This document shows, piece after piece, positions 41,031-49,636 of a stretch of 53,940 nucleotides of DNA. This DNA comes from Microvirga sp. SRT01. Its GTDB lineage: Bacteria > Pseudomonadota > Alphaproteobacteria > Sphingomonadales > Sphingomonadaceae. Every line of letters starts with the position of its first letter. Within the stretch, counting starts at the first letter, position 1. The notes below the pieces were generated by a model. That model did no database searches. It was not told the DNA's origin and saw nothing but the letters and a program-made list of their open reading frames with translations. The stretch is taken from contig JAGSNX010000009.1 in assembly GCA_018139225.1 (NCBI GenBank), positions 1 to 53,940 of the forward strand. Reading direction: 5' to 3'. A program made the position numbers and the translations under genes.

Positions 41031-41720
41031 ATGGACGACGAAGATCATGAACGGGATGCCGCGGCCGAAGCGTTCGAGGGCGTGCGCGGCGAGCTGGCGT
41101 TGCTCAGGCGCGCGATCGAGGGGATCGCGGCGCGCGACGATCGACCCGAACCGCCCGATTATGGCGAGACGCTGGGTCAGATCACAAAGCTGGCGAACGC
41201 CACCCTCCAGCGCGCCGAGTTCATGCGGAAGGCGATCGAGGAGGAAGCGGTCGCCCGCCAAGTCGCCAACCGCATCACGGGTGCCGTCGCCGAGGACCGG
41301 CAGGCGGTGAAAACTGCGGCGGGCGAGCTGCGCGACGCCACGCGTGCCCTGCATGGTGTCGCGGCATCAGCCCGGCGCGGTGACGAGCAGAACCGATGGC
41401 TGGTCCGGGCGGCGATCGGCGGGATCGTCGTCGGCATGATCGTATGGGCAGTGTTCGCCGGCGTCGTGGCACGTTCAGTGCCGACAGGTTGGCAATGGTC
41501 GGAGCGGATGGCTGCGCGCACGCTCGACATGCCGATGTGGGAAGGCGGGCAGCGCATGATGCGGACCGCAGCGCCGGATGCCTTCGCCAATATCGCCGCG
41601 GGCGACCGGATCGTCACCGCCAATCGCACAGCAGTCGAGCGGTGTCAGCGCGCGGCAACCAAAACCGGGAAGCCGGTTCAATGTACTATCAGGATCGAGA
41701 GCGCGCGCGCTCAGCGCTGA
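41031..41720 (+). CDS. DUF6118-like membrane protein
   Basis: A 229-residue protein: N-terminal coiled region (about 1-115, RRAIEGIAARDD, RQAVKTAAGELRDATRAL), one membrane helix at about 128-146 (AAIGGIVVGMIVWAVFAGV), and a C-terminal part with WEGGQRMM and a Cys pair. It fits the DUF6118 family common beside traA in sphingomonad plasmids. A strong GGAGG precedes the ATG. Function unknown; a transfer-associated membrane factor is plausible. Confidence 0.8.
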   Translation: MDDEDHERDAAAEAFEGVRGELALLRRAIEGIAARDDRPEPPDYGETLGQITKLANATLQRAEFMRKAIEEEAVARQVANRITGAVAEDRQAVKTAAGELRDATRALHGVAASARRGDEQNRWLVRAAIGGIVVGMIVWAVFAGVVARSVPTGWQWSERMAARTLDMPMWEGGQRMMRTAAPDAFANIAAGDRIVTANRTAVERCQRAATKTGKPVQCTIRIESARAQR

Positions 41721-41771
41721 CAACCGGAGGGTGTGCCACGTGGCACTGCTTACGATGCGGCGGATAAACCA

Positions 41772-41795
41772 AGGGCCGCCCTTTCGGACGGCCCT
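41772..41795. terminator. Hairpin after the traA operon
   Basis: AGGGCCGCCC and GGACGGCCCT pair with one mismatch around a TTTC loop, 51 bp after the DUF6118 stop. No clear T tract follows. The remaining 41796-41953 holds nothing recognisable. Confidence 0.5.
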
Positions 41796-41953
41796 GGCCT
41801 GTTAGTTCCCTTACGGGAAACGGACACTTCCAAAGGAAGGCCGCGAGTATCTTCTATCTAGAAAACTACGCGACAAAGGACAACCATGATGCACATGGGT
41901 GGTCAATCGTGAGAGTTTGAACGCGAACCTGGCGAACGACCCTCCTGCCGACC

Positions 41954-42265
41954 CTACCTTGCCTCCGCGTTAAACGCGCCGTCGATGAAGCTCCCTCGCT
42001 CGACCTTCCCGTTTAGCTTGCGGATCATCACGTCGGGATTGTCGCTGTCGAGCGAGTAGAGAGGAACGTCTTTTTTAGCGTAAAGACGGACGCCGGCTTT
42101 AGCCAAACGTTTCGTTACCCGTTCGAGCGCTTGCGTGCTGGCCTTCACGTTGTGCTGGACCATCGCCTTAGAGGGCGGGGGAGCCGTGACTGTCACATTG
42201 CCGAACCGCGTCTTACAGGTCTTTGCCCTGTGCGCGCCGAGCTGAATGATCGTATTGATCGCCAT
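41954..42265 (-). CDS. Hypothetical protein (103 aa)
   Basis: A basic soluble 103-residue protein starting MAINTIIQLGAHRAKTCKTR, with a central helix (ALERVTKRLAKAGVRLY) and a C-terminal part VPLYSLDSDNPDVMIRKLNG. An AGAGGACAGGAG stretch precedes the ATG. It is monocistronic between the tra and ars regions. No family recognised. Confidence 0.65.
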   Translation of the reverse strand: MAINTIIQLGAHRAKTCKTRFGNVTVTAPPPSKAMVQHNVKASTQALERVTKRLAKAGVRLYAKKDVPLYSLDSDNPDVMIRKLNGKVERGSFIDGAFNAEAR

Positions 42266-42346
42266 CTCCTGTCCTCTTGCGGCTAGGTTCGATTGACCAC
42301 CAAGATAACGTCTATGGCTCCGCTCGGCTATCTATCGAGTTGGCTG

Positions 42347-43093
42347 CTATCCTTCGCGGGCAGTCGCGATGCTTGATAGATCCGTCGCCGTATCGACCGG
42401 CACGCCCGCTTCCTTGCGTTCGGAATAGCGGTCGACGAGCTGGGCGGCGTGCGGGCGCAGCAGCACCGTAAAGCGGACCAGCTCCTCCATCACATCGACG
42501 ATCCGGTCATAGTAGCTGGACGGCTTCATGCGTCCGGCGTCATCGAACTCGTTGAACGCCTTGGCGACGCTCGACTGGTTCGGGATCGTCACCATCCGCA
42601 TCCAGCGACCCAGCACGCGTAGCGTGTTGACGCTGTTAAACGACTGCGATCCGGCCGATACCTGCATGACCGCGAGCGTGCGCCCCTGCGTCGGGCGCAT
42701 CCCGCCCATCGACAGCGGCAGATGGTCAATCTGCAGCTTCATGATGCCAGTGATCTGCCCGTGACGTTCCGGGCTGCACCACACCTGACCCTCCGACCAT
42801 AAAGACAGCTCACGCAGCTCGTGGACGGCTGGATGATCGTCGCCGGCATGTTGGTCGGGCAACGGCAGGGTCGATGGATCGAAGATGCGCGTCTCGCACC
42901 CGAAGAAGCGGAGCAGGCGCGCCGCTTCCTCGACACACAGCCGGGAGAAGGACCGTTCGCGCAGCGAACCGTAGAGCAGAAGGATACGCGGTGCGGGATC
43001 AAGCGGGCCAAGCCCCAGCGCCGGCCGCTGAATGGCATAGGCGGGATCGAGTGCCGGCAGGGTATCGGGATCGGGAAGCGTGCGGAGCGGCAT
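42347..43093 (-). CDS. arsH: Arsenical resistance flavoprotein ArsH
   Basis: A 248-residue NADPH-dependent FMN-binding protein. Flavin phosphate motif LLLYGSLRERSFSR, then VWCSPERHGQITGIMK and QVSAGSQSFNSVNTLR are ArsH hallmarks. ArsH oxidises trivalent organoarsenicals. The ATG at 43093 overlaps the arsN2 stop and is preferred over a longer frame to 43132. Last gene of the ars operon. Confidence 0.95.
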   Translation of the reverse strand: MPLRTLPDPDTLPALDPAYAIQRPALGLGPLDPAPRILLLYGSLRERSFSRLCVEEAARLLRFFGCETRIFDPSTLPLPDQHAGDDHPAVHELRELSLWSEGQVWCSPERHGQITGIMKLQIDHLPLSMGGMRPTQGRTLAVMQVSAGSQSFNSVNTLRVLGRWMRMVTIPNQSSVAKAFNEFDDAGRMKPSSYYDRIVDVMEELVRFTVLLRPHAAQLVDRYSERKEAGVPVDTATDLSSIATAREG

Positions 43094-43536
43094 CAGAGAG
43101 CTTTCACGAGATAGACGGCCGACGCTGGGCATAGCGCGGTAAACTCGCGCGATGCGGCCACGGCCGCGGGGGCCGCGCCGCGATCGGCGTCGGCATAGCC
43201 GAGCGCCCGGAAGAATGGCACGGCCGTGGTTGTGAGCAGATGAAGGCGCCGCACCCCGAGGGTGCGCGCCTGTTGTTCGAGGGTGGCGACCAGCGCCCGG
43301 CCCAGGCCATGCCCGCGACGATCGGCGAGGATGACGATCGAGCGGAGCAGGCGGTCGGCCCCCTCCCCCTCCAGGCCGCCATATCCGACGAGGCTATCAG
43401 CCTCGAACCGGAAGAACAGGCGGCCGGGATCGGCGAGATCAGCGCTCGGCAGGCTGGCGGCATCGAGAAACCATGCCAGCCCGGCCAGCCCGGCCAGCTC
43501 GGCGGGTTCAAGCGCCGTGATGGTCAGTCCCGTCAC
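43093..43536 (-). CDS. arsN2: GNAT acetyltransferase ArsN2
   Basis: A 147-residue GNAT protein: the acetyl-CoA loop RRGHGLGRALV (93-103), FFRALGYADADR near the end and the start VTGLTITALEP. ArsN-type enzymes modify arsenic compounds such as methionine-sulfoximine-like arsenicals. GTG start overlapping the arsB stop (GTGA); a much longer open frame upstream is a shadow of arsB. Confidence 0.85.
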   Translation of the reverse strand: MTGLTITALEPAELAGLAGLAWFLDAASLPSADLADPGRLFFRFEADSLVGYGGLEGEGADRLLRSIVILADRRGHGLGRALVATLEQQARTLGVRRLHLLTTTAVPFFRALGYADADRGAAPAAVAASREFTALCPASAVYLVKAL

Positions 43537-44819
43537 CCGAGGCTGATCCGGATCGCGAGCGCCGCGAGCGTGACGAGCAGCACCGGCACGGTAAGCGTGA
43601 CGCCGACCCGAAAGTAATAGCCCCATCCGATCCGAACGCCCTTCTGCCCGAGGACGTGGAGCCAGAGCAGCGTCGCGAGCGACCCGATCGGCGTCAGCTT
43701 GGGGCCGAGATCGCAGCCGATCACGTTGGCGTAGATCATTGCTTCCTTGATCGCGCCCGTGGCGTGGGTGGCGTCGATCGAGAGCGCGCCCACCAGCACG
43801 GTCGGCATGTTGTTCATCACCGACGACAGGACCGCCGCGATGACGCCCGTACCCAGCGCCGCACCCCATACGCCGCCTTGCGCGGTACGATCGAGCAGCG
43901 CCGCCAGATGGTCGGTCAGGCCGGCGTTCCGCAGGCCATAGACGACGAGATACATGCCGAGCGAGAAGATCACGACCTGCCACGGTGCGCCGCGCAGCAC
44001 CTTGCCGGTCTGAATCACATGGCCCCGCCCCGCGATCACCAACAGCAGGATCGCGCCGGCTGCGGCCACGGCGCTGACCGGCACGCCGAGCGGTTCGAGC
44101 AGGAAGAAGCCGGCGAGCAGCAGCGCGAGAACGATCCATCCGGCGCGGAACGTCGCGGCATCGCGGATCGCGTCGCGCGGCGCGCGCAGAGCGCTCACGT
44201 CATAGTCTGCCTGTATGTCGCGCCGGAAGAACAGCAGCAGCGCACCCAGCGTGGCGGCGATCGACACCAGGTCGACCGGCACCATCACGGCCGCATAGTC
44301 GCCGAAGCCGACGTGGAAGAAGTCGGCCGACACGATGTTGACGAGGTTCGAGACGACCAGCGGCAGGCTGGCGGTGTCGGCGATGAATCCCGCCGCCATG
44401 ACGAACGCCAGCGTCGCCTTGTCCTTGAACCCCAGCGCCCGCAGCATGGCGATGACGATCGGCGTCAGGATCAGCGCCGCGCCATCGTTTGCGAACAGCG
44501 CGGACACCGCCGCGCCGAGCAGCACGATCAGGACGAACAGCCGGCGACCATGCCCCCTGCCCCAGCGGGCGACGTGGAGCGCCGCCCATTCGAAGAATCC
44601 GGCCTCATCGAGCAGCAGGCTGATGACGATGATCGCGACGAACGCGGCCGTCGCGTTCCAGACGATACCCCACACCACCGGCACGTCGGACAGCGTGACG
44701 ACGCCCGCGAGCAGCGCGACGACGGCCCCGCCCATCGCGCTCCACCCGATGCCGAGTCCCTTGGGTTGCCAGATGACGAGCGCGATCGTGGCGACGAAAA
44801 TCAGGACGGCAAGGAGCAT
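43533..44819 (-). CDS. arsB: Arsenite efflux permease ArsB
   Basis: A 428-residue membrane protein with about twelve helices, ATG overlapping the arsC stop. Typical ArsB stretches are FANDGAALILTPIVIAML, SLPLVVSNLVNIVSADFF and SSVMNNMPTVLVGALS. It extrudes arsenite and belongs to the ArsB/NhaD ion-transporter group, distinct from ACR3. Confidence 0.95.
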   Translation of the reverse strand: MLLAVLIFVATIALVIWQPKGLGIGWSAMGGAVVALLAGVVTLSDVPVVWGIVWNATAAFVAIIVISLLLDEAGFFEWAALHVARWGRGHGRRLFVLIVLLGAAVSALFANDGAALILTPIVIAMLRALGFKDKATLAFVMAAGFIADTASLPLVVSNLVNIVSADFFHVGFGDYAAVMVPVDLVSIAATLGALLLFFRRDIQADYDVSALRAPRDAIRDAATFRAGWIVLALLLAGFFLLEPLGVPVSAVAAAGAILLLVIAGRGHVIQTGKVLRGAPWQVVIFSLGMYLVVYGLRNAGLTDHLAALLDRTAQGGVWGAALGTGVIAAVLSSVMNNMPTVLVGALSIDATHATGAIKEAMIYANVIGCDLGPKLTPIGSLATLLWLHVLGQKGVRIGWGYYFRVGVTLTVPVLLVTLAALAIRISLG

Positions 44820-45247
44820 CAGGCGACGCGCTGGCCCGAAGCATCGACCACTTGCTCGCCGTCTTCCTTGGCGAACGCGCCGAGCTGGTCGCTCGGCAGC
44901 AGGTCGAGGACGGCTTCGGACGGCCGGCACAGCTTCACGCCGAGCGGCGAGACGACCAGGGGCCGGTTGATGAGGATCGGATGCGCCATCATCGCGTCCA
45001 CCAGCGCGTCGTCGGACAGCGACGTGTCGCCAAGGCCCAGCTCCGCATAGGGCGTCCCCTTCTCGCGCAGCAGTTCGCGGGGTGTCATGCCGGCGCGGTC
45101 GATCAACTCGACGAGCAGCGCGCGTGCGGGCGGGGTTTTCAGATACTCGACCACATGCGGCTCGATGCCGGCATTGCGGATCATCGCCAGCGTGTTGCGC
45201 GACGTGCCGCACTCCGGGTTGTGATAGATGACGATATCGACGGCCAT
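44819..45247 (-). CDS. arsC: Glutaredoxin-dependent arsenate reductase ArsC
   Basis: A 142-residue ArsC with the catalytic Cys13 in HNPECGTSRNTL and the later arginine-containing HPILINRPLVV. It reduces arsenate to arsenite for ArsB. The ATG at 45247 follows AAAGGACG; a longer frame to 45322 shadows arsR. It lies 11 bp after arsR. Confidence 0.95.
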   Translation of the reverse strand: MAVDIVIYHNPECGTSRNTLAMIRNAGIEPHVVEYLKTPPARALLVELIDRAGMTPRELLREKGTPYAELGLGDTSLSDDALVDAMMAHPILINRPLVVSPLGVKLCRPSEAVLDLLPSDQLGAFAKEDGEQVVDASGQRVA

Positions 45248-45258
45248 GGGACGTCCTT

Positions 45259-45591
45259 TCAGCAGCAGGGGGTGAGTTCGGCGACAAGGGGCGCGCACAG
45301 CGCCGCATTGCCGGCGCAGCAATCCTTGACGAGGAACAGCGTCAATGTGCGCAGGCCGTCCAGATCGGCACGGTAGATGATCGAGCGGCTATGCCGTTCG
45401 GAGCGGACCAAGCCGGCGCGCGCGAGGATGCCAAGATGCGCCGACATGGTGTTCTGCGGCACGTCGAGCTGGCGGGCGATATCGCCTGCGGCCATGCCGT
45501 CCGGCTCGTGACGCACCAGCAACCGGAACACGTCGAGGCGCGTGCTCTGCGCAAGTGCGCCTAGCGCAACGATAGCTGAGTCGTTTTCCAT
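45259..45591 (-). CDS. arsR: ArsR-family repressor with C-terminal Cys site
   Basis: A 110-residue ArsR/SmtB winged-helix repressor (DIARQLDVPQNTMSAHLGIL). The classical ELCVCDL helix site is replaced by VPQNT. Instead Cys91, Cys92 and Cys99 (DCCAGNAALC), with a terminal CC, resemble the C-terminal As(III) site of AfArsR. It should repress its own operon until arsenite binds. Confidence 0.93.
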   Translation of the reverse strand: MENDSAIVALGALAQSTRLDVFRLLVRHEPDGMAAGDIARQLDVPQNTMSAHLGILARAGLVRSERHSRSIIYRADLDGLRTLTLFLVKDCCAGNAALCAPLVAELTPCC

Positions 45592-45592
45592 G

Positions 45593-45610
45593 TATCCAGC
45601 ATAGTGGATA
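45593..45610. promoter_or_regulatory. Candidate ArsR operator
   Basis: TATCCA-N6-TGGATA starts 2 bp upstream of the arsR ATG. Its position over the likely arsR promoter fits an autoregulatory operator. Confidence 0.55.
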
Positions 45611-45648
45611 TACGGAGCTTGTCTAATGCTGTCTCCGCGCCGGCTTCA

Positions 45649-46053
45649 CTAAACGCTTGGAGCCAGGGCTTCGATGATCCGGCAGTCGGCGACGGTGTTG
45701 CGGCTACAGGAATCGATCAGCGCATCCAGCTCGCTGGCCAACGCCGTCAGGTCGGCAATCTTGCGGGTGATCGCATCGCGGTGCTGGTTGGCGATGACGT
45801 CGACAGCCATGCAGGATTGGTCGCGCCGGTCGGCAAGCCCCATCAATTCCCGCACCTGGTCGATCGAGAAGCCGAGATCGCGCGCGCGCCGGATGAACGA
45901 CAGGCGGCGAAGATGCCCGGCGTCATAGGTCCGGTAGTTCGAAGCGGATCGCGCTGGCGCCGGCAGCAAGCCGATCTGCTCGTAATAGCGGATCGTCTCG
46001 ACCTTGGTGCCGGTCGCCCCGGCCAGTTTTCCGATCGTCAGTTGGCCGGACAT
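45649..46053 (-). CDS. MerR-family Cd/Pb/Zn-type regulator (PbrR/CadR-like)
   Basis: A 134-residue MerR regulator starting MSGQLTIGKLAGATG. HTH KVETIRYYEQIGLL, then Cys81 (SCMAVDVI), Cys116 and Cys124 in the C-terminal loop. The three-Cys set fits sensors of divalent soft metals (Cd, Pb, Hg, Zn) rather than copper. It diverges from a CDF exporter with a PbrR-like operator between them. It likely regulates that exporter and perhaps the czc genes. Confidence 0.88.
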   Translation of the reverse strand: MSGQLTIGKLAGATGTKVETIRYYEQIGLLPAPARSASNYRTYDAGHLRRLSFIRRARDLGFSIDQVRELMGLADRRDQSCMAVDVIANQHRDAITRKIADLTALASELDALIDSCSRNTVADCRIIEALAPSV

Positions 46054-46058
46054 GGCGC

Positions 46059-46089
46059 TTGACCCTCTAGTGACTAGAGGGTGCATATA
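46059..46089 (+). promoter_or_regulatory. PbrR/CadR-type promoter with 19-bp spacer
   Basis: -35 TTGACC (46059-46064), a 19-bp spacer and -10 CATATA (46084-46089). The dyad ACCCTCTAG-TGA-CTAGAGGGT fills the spacer. It closely follows the known PbrR operator style (CTATAGTAACTAGAGGGTG). It points toward the CDF gene. Confidence 0.78.
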
Positions 46090-46124
46090 GGCTGCCGGAT
46101 CGATTCTATCGAGGTGGCGGAAAC

Positions 46125-46787
46125 ATGGCCTGCACGAGCTGCGCGTCCGACAAGGCGGGCAATTTCAACGACCCGAAATGGCGGCGCGCGCTGTGGATTG
46201 CGCTTGCGATCAACGGCGCCATGTTCGGCGTCGAGATCGTCGCCGGTATCACCGGCGGATCGAAGGCGCTCCAGGCCGACGCGCTCGACTTCTTCGGCGA
46301 CACCGCAAATTACGCGATCAGCCTCGGCGTCGCGGGAATGGCGATAGCGTGGCGCGCCCGTGCGGCCATGTTGAAGGGGGCGACTCTCGCGCTGCTCGGC
46401 CTCTATGTTCTCGCCGCCGCGGGCTGGGCGGCCGTTTACGGCGCCGCGCCCCACGCCGAGGTGATGGGGATCGTCGGCATCGCCGCGCTGATCGCGAATT
46501 TCATCGTGGCGGTCATGCTCTACCGTTTCCGTGAGGGCGACGCGAACATGCGATCGGTCTGGATCTGCTCGCGCAACGACGCGATCGGCAACATCGCGGT
46601 CGTCCTGGCCGCGGGCGGCGTCTTCGGCCTGAACAGTGCCTGGCCCGATCTTGTCGTCGCGGCGCTGATGGCCGCGCTGGGATTGTCGGGCGGCATCCAG
46701 ATCATGCGGCAGGCCCGTGCTGAGTTGCGGTCCTTCCCGCCTTCCGCGCCCGTCGATTTCCAGGGATCGTTACATGGCAGCCGGTAA
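46125..46787 (+). CDS. CDF-family cation efflux protein (short)
   Basis: A 220-residue cation diffusion facilitator with about six helices and a Cys start (MACTSCASDKAG). Family positions include VEIVAGITGGSKALQADALDF, in helix II, and SRNDAIGN in helix V, carrying the DxxxD-type metal sites. The cytoplasmic domain is almost absent. It exports divalent metal ions, with Cd, Zn or Pb suggested by the regulator. Confidence 0.88.
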   Translation: MACTSCASDKAGNFNDPKWRRALWIALAINGAMFGVEIVAGITGGSKALQADALDFFGDTANYAISLGVAGMAIAWRARAAMLKGATLALLGLYVLAAAGWAAVYGAAPHAEVMGIVGIAALIANFIVAVMLYRFREGDANMRSVWICSRNDAIGNIAVVLAAGGVFGLNSAWPDLVVAALMAALGLSGGIQIMRQARAELRSFPPSAPVDFQGSLHGSR

Positions 46788-47139
46788 ACTGCTACGGGCA
46801 GGGTCGATGCACCGTTTGTCGGCCCTTTTCCTCTGTCTGATGCTCGTGCTGTCGCTCGGGTTCGGATCGGTCGCGCACGCGGCCGAGGGGCCGGGCGTCG
46901 AGGTGTCCACGGTGACGTCGATCGGCCATGCCGATGGCGATGGCGATCAGGTGCCGGCCGATAGCCAGAAGGGCTATCCGCATCATCATGGTGGATGCCA
47001 CGGCCACGATATCGGCGTTCCGATGGCGCCCGATCCCGTGGCGTCCGTCACCGGACTGCGCGTAGCCCTGTCGGCATGGGACAAGGGTCCGATGCCGCGC
47101 GCACCTTCGGACCCGGCGCTTCGACCACCCCAAGCCTGA
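46774..47139 (+). CDS. His-rich secreted protein upstream of czcC
   Basis: A 121-residue protein; the ATG at 46774 overlaps the CDF stop, and an ATG at 46807 (MHRLSALFLC) is an alternative. One signal or anchor helix (LSALFLCLMLVLSLGFGS) is followed by a mature part with HADGDGDQ and the metal-binding stretch YPHHHGGCHGHD. Similar small proteins precede czcCBA in related bacteria, but their role is undefined. Confidence 0.75.
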   Translation: MAAGKLLRAGSMHRLSALFLCLMLVLSLGFGSVAHAAEGPGVEVSTVTSIGHADGDGDQVPADSQKGYPHHHGGCHGHDIGVPMAPDPVASVTGLRVALSAWDKGPMPRAPSDPALRPPQA

Positions 47140-47204
47140 GCGACGTCTAAGCTCCGCCGGGCACGCCCGCGCGGAATCCAGCGTTCGTCAGGAGTCCGTT
47201 ACCC

Positions 47205-48470
47205 ATGCAGCGTTTTATCGCGGCCCTTTTGGCCGTGGCGTCGTGCGCGTCGATCGCGCACGCGCAATCATCCGAGCCGGCATCGACCAGTCCCCCGCTC
47301 ACGCTCGAACGCGCGCTGGCGCTTGCCGGCGCAGCCGCGCCGACGCTCGAAGCAGCGACAGCGGGGGTGCGCGCGGCCGAGGCCGGTCGCACCGTTGCCG
47401 GCTATCGTCCCAACCCGTCGATCGTCGCCGAAACCGAGAATATCGCCGGCAGCGGCCAGTACCGCGGCGTGCGCAGCGCCGAGACGACGGCAGGGCTGGC
47501 GTTTCCGATCGAGCTGGGGGGCAAGCGCTCGGCGCGGATCGCCGTCGCCGACGCGATCGGCAATCGCGCCCGGATCGGCTCGGCCCTTGCCGAGGCCGAT
47601 CTACGTCTCGCCGTCACCCAACTCTATATCGAGGCCACTGCGGCGGAACGGCGTCTCGTCACCGCGCGCGAACAGGCGGGCATCGCTCGCGAGGCATTGC
47701 GTGCGGCCGGGGTTCGCGTGCAGGCCGGGCGTGCCTCGCCGCTCGAACAGCAGCGAGCCGACGTGCTGCGCATCAACGCCGAGACCGCCGTGGAGCGCGC
47801 GCAGCGCCTTGCCGACGTCGCCCGCGACAATCTGGCGCGCCGGATCGGGCAGCCCGTCACCGGCGTCCTCGACATGGCATGGTACGATCGCGTCGAGGGC
47901 TATGGGCCGGCGCAGCCGATCGCACCGGCCGGCACGCTCGCGCTCGCCGCAGCGCGCGCCGATGCAACCAGCGCCGAGGCCCAGGTCAGGCTTGCCCGAT
48001 CGCAGCGCATTCCCGACGTGACGCTCAGCGCCAGCGCGCGGCGTCTCGAAGCGACGAACGACGTCGCCGCGGTGTTCGGCGTGTCGATCCCGATTCCCCT
48101 CTTCAACAACGGTCGCGCGGGCGTGACGCAGGCGCGCGCGCAGAGCGATCAGGCACAGGCGCTCCGGCGTGCGGCCGAGCTGGACACGGCGCAGGACATC
48201 GCCCGCGCCCAGGTCGAGGTGGCGAATGCGGCCACGTCCGCCCGCAACGCCAGCGGACCGGCACTCGCATCCGCGACCGAGGCCGCGCGGATCGCGCGGA
48301 TCGGCTACCGCGAAGGCAAGTTCGGGCAGCTCGACCTTCTCGATGCCGAACGCACCCTGTCCGAGACGCGCACTGCCGCGATCGACGCGCTCGCCACCTA
48401 TCATGACGCCAAGGCACGCCTGGAACGGCTCGTTGCCGCGGCGCCCTCGCGCGAGGAAAACGACCGATGA
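47205..48470 (+). CDS. czcC: CzcC outer-membrane efflux protein
   Basis: A 421-residue TolC-family protein with signal peptide ending AHA and two repeats of the long coiled-coil/OEP domain (LERALALAGAAAPTLEAA, VAGYRPNPSIVAETEN, then GYREGKFGQLDLLDAERTLSE). It forms the outer-membrane channel of the CzcCBA pump. Its stop overlaps the czcB start. Confidence 0.93.
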   Translation: MQRFIAALLAVASCASIAHAQSSEPASTSPPLTLERALALAGAAAPTLEAATAGVRAAEAGRTVAGYRPNPSIVAETENIAGSGQYRGVRSAETTAGLAFPIELGGKRSARIAVADAIGNRARIGSALAEADLRLAVTQLYIEATAAERRLVTAREQAGIAREALRAAGVRVQAGRASPLEQQRADVLRINAETAVERAQRLADVARDNLARRIGQPVTGVLDMAWYDRVEGYGPAQPIAPAGTLALAAARADATSAEAQVRLARSQRIPDVTLSASARRLEATNDVAAVFGVSIPIPLFNNGRAGVTQARAQSDQAQALRRAAELDTAQDIARAQVEVANAATSARNASGPALASATEAARIARIGYREGKFGQLDLLDAERTLSETRTAAIDALATYHDAKARLERLVAAAPSREENDR

Positions 48471-49633
48471 AGAAGAACATCGTGCGGGCGCTCGCGCCCG
48501 TGACACTGGCGATCCTCCTGGCCGGGTGCGGCAAGGGCGGGAGCGAGGCAGGCGGCAATGCCGGCGCCGAAAAGACGGAGGCGGCCGAAGGTGCCGAGGG
48601 CAAGGAGGCCCCTAAGGATATCGTCACGCTGTCCGCCCAGCAGGTCGCGGACGCCGGTATCGAGGTCACGCGGCCGACCGTAGGCGGCGAAGCCGGCGCG
48701 ATCGAGCTGTCGGCGACGATCGAGGGCGACCCGCAGGGCGTCCAGGTGGTGTCGGCAGCGGTCGGAGGACGGCTCGTCTCGCTGACCCGCAATCTCGGCC
48801 AGTCGGTCGGGCGCGGCGATCCGCTCGCGATCATCGAGAGCCGGGAGGCGGCCTCGCTCAAGGCCGAGGTGGAAGCGGCGCGCGCGCGCGCCGCCCTCGC
48901 TCAATCGAACCTGCGCCGCGAGCAACGCCTGTTCGCCGAGCGCGTATCGCCCGAACAGGATCTCGTCGCCGCGCGCACGGCCGCCACGGAAGCCGGCATC
49001 GCACTGCGCCTAGCCCAGCAGCAATTGTCGGCGACCGGTAGCGGGGGTGGTGCGCTCAACCGCATCGCCGTGCGCTCGCCGATCGGCGGTCAGGTCATCG
49101 CGCGGTCCGCCACGCTCGGCCAGACGGTCGCGGCCGACGCCGAACTGTTCCGCGTCGCCAACCTCTCCAAAGTCACCGTCACGACGTCGCTGGTGCCGAA
49201 CGATGCGGGTCGGGTGAAGCCGGGTGCGCGCGTCGAGGTGACGGCTCCCGGCCGTCGCCAAGAGGGACGCGTGACGTTCGTCTCGCCCGTGCTGGACGAG
49301 ACCACCCGACTGGTGCCGGTGATCGCGACGCTCGACAATGCCGGCAGCACGTGGCGGGTCGGCGAGACGGTCAACGTGTCGATCCTCGTGCCCGCCAGCG
49401 GGGACCGCACCGTCGCCGTGCCATCGGCCGCGGTGCAGATGATCGAGGACAAGCCGTTCGTCTTCGTCCGCACCCCGACCGGCTTCCGCGCGACCCCGGT
49501 GACACTCGGCCGGACCAACGGCGGTCAGGTCGTCGTGACGTCGGGCCTCACCGGCTCGGAGCGGATCGCATCCACCAACAGCTTCACGCTCAAGGCCGAA
49601 CTCGGCAAAGGCACGGCCGAGGACGAGGACTGA
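48467..49633 (+). CDS. czcB: CzcB membrane-fusion protein
   Basis: A 388-residue periplasmic adaptor with a lipoprotein signal (ILLAGCGKGG, lipobox Cys21). A lipoyl/barrel-sandwich domain (GRLVSLTRNLGQSVGRGDPL), a helical hairpin (about 120-180) and a beta-barrel (VTAPGRRQEGRVTFVSPVLD) follow in order. It links CzcA and CzcC. No extra His-rich metal domain is seen. Confidence 0.93.
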   Translation: MKKNIVRALAPVTLAILLAGCGKGGSEAGGNAGAEKTEAAEGAEGKEAPKDIVTLSAQQVADAGIEVTRPTVGGEAGAIELSATIEGDPQGVQVVSAAVGGRLVSLTRNLGQSVGRGDPLAIIESREAASLKAEVEAARARAALAQSNLRREQRLFAERVSPEQDLVAARTAATEAGIALRLAQQQLSATGSGGGALNRIAVRSPIGGQVIARSATLGQTVAADAELFRVANLSKVTVTTSLVPNDAGRVKPGARVEVTAPGRRQEGRVTFVSPVLDETTRLVPVIATLDNAGSTWRVGETVNVSILVPASGDRTVAVPSAAVQMIEDKPFVFVRTPTGFRATPVTLGRTNGGQVVVTSGLTGSERIASTNSFTLKAELGKGTAEDED

Positions 49634-49636
49634 GCC

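Noticed and set aside
39363..41354. 663-residue minus-strand open frame opposite traA
   Set aside because: Shadow frame with no domain; traA helicase motifs lie on the other strand.
43656..45050. 464-residue plus-strand frame opposite arsB and arsC
   Set aside because: Highly charged, repetitive shadow; arsB and arsC are well supported.
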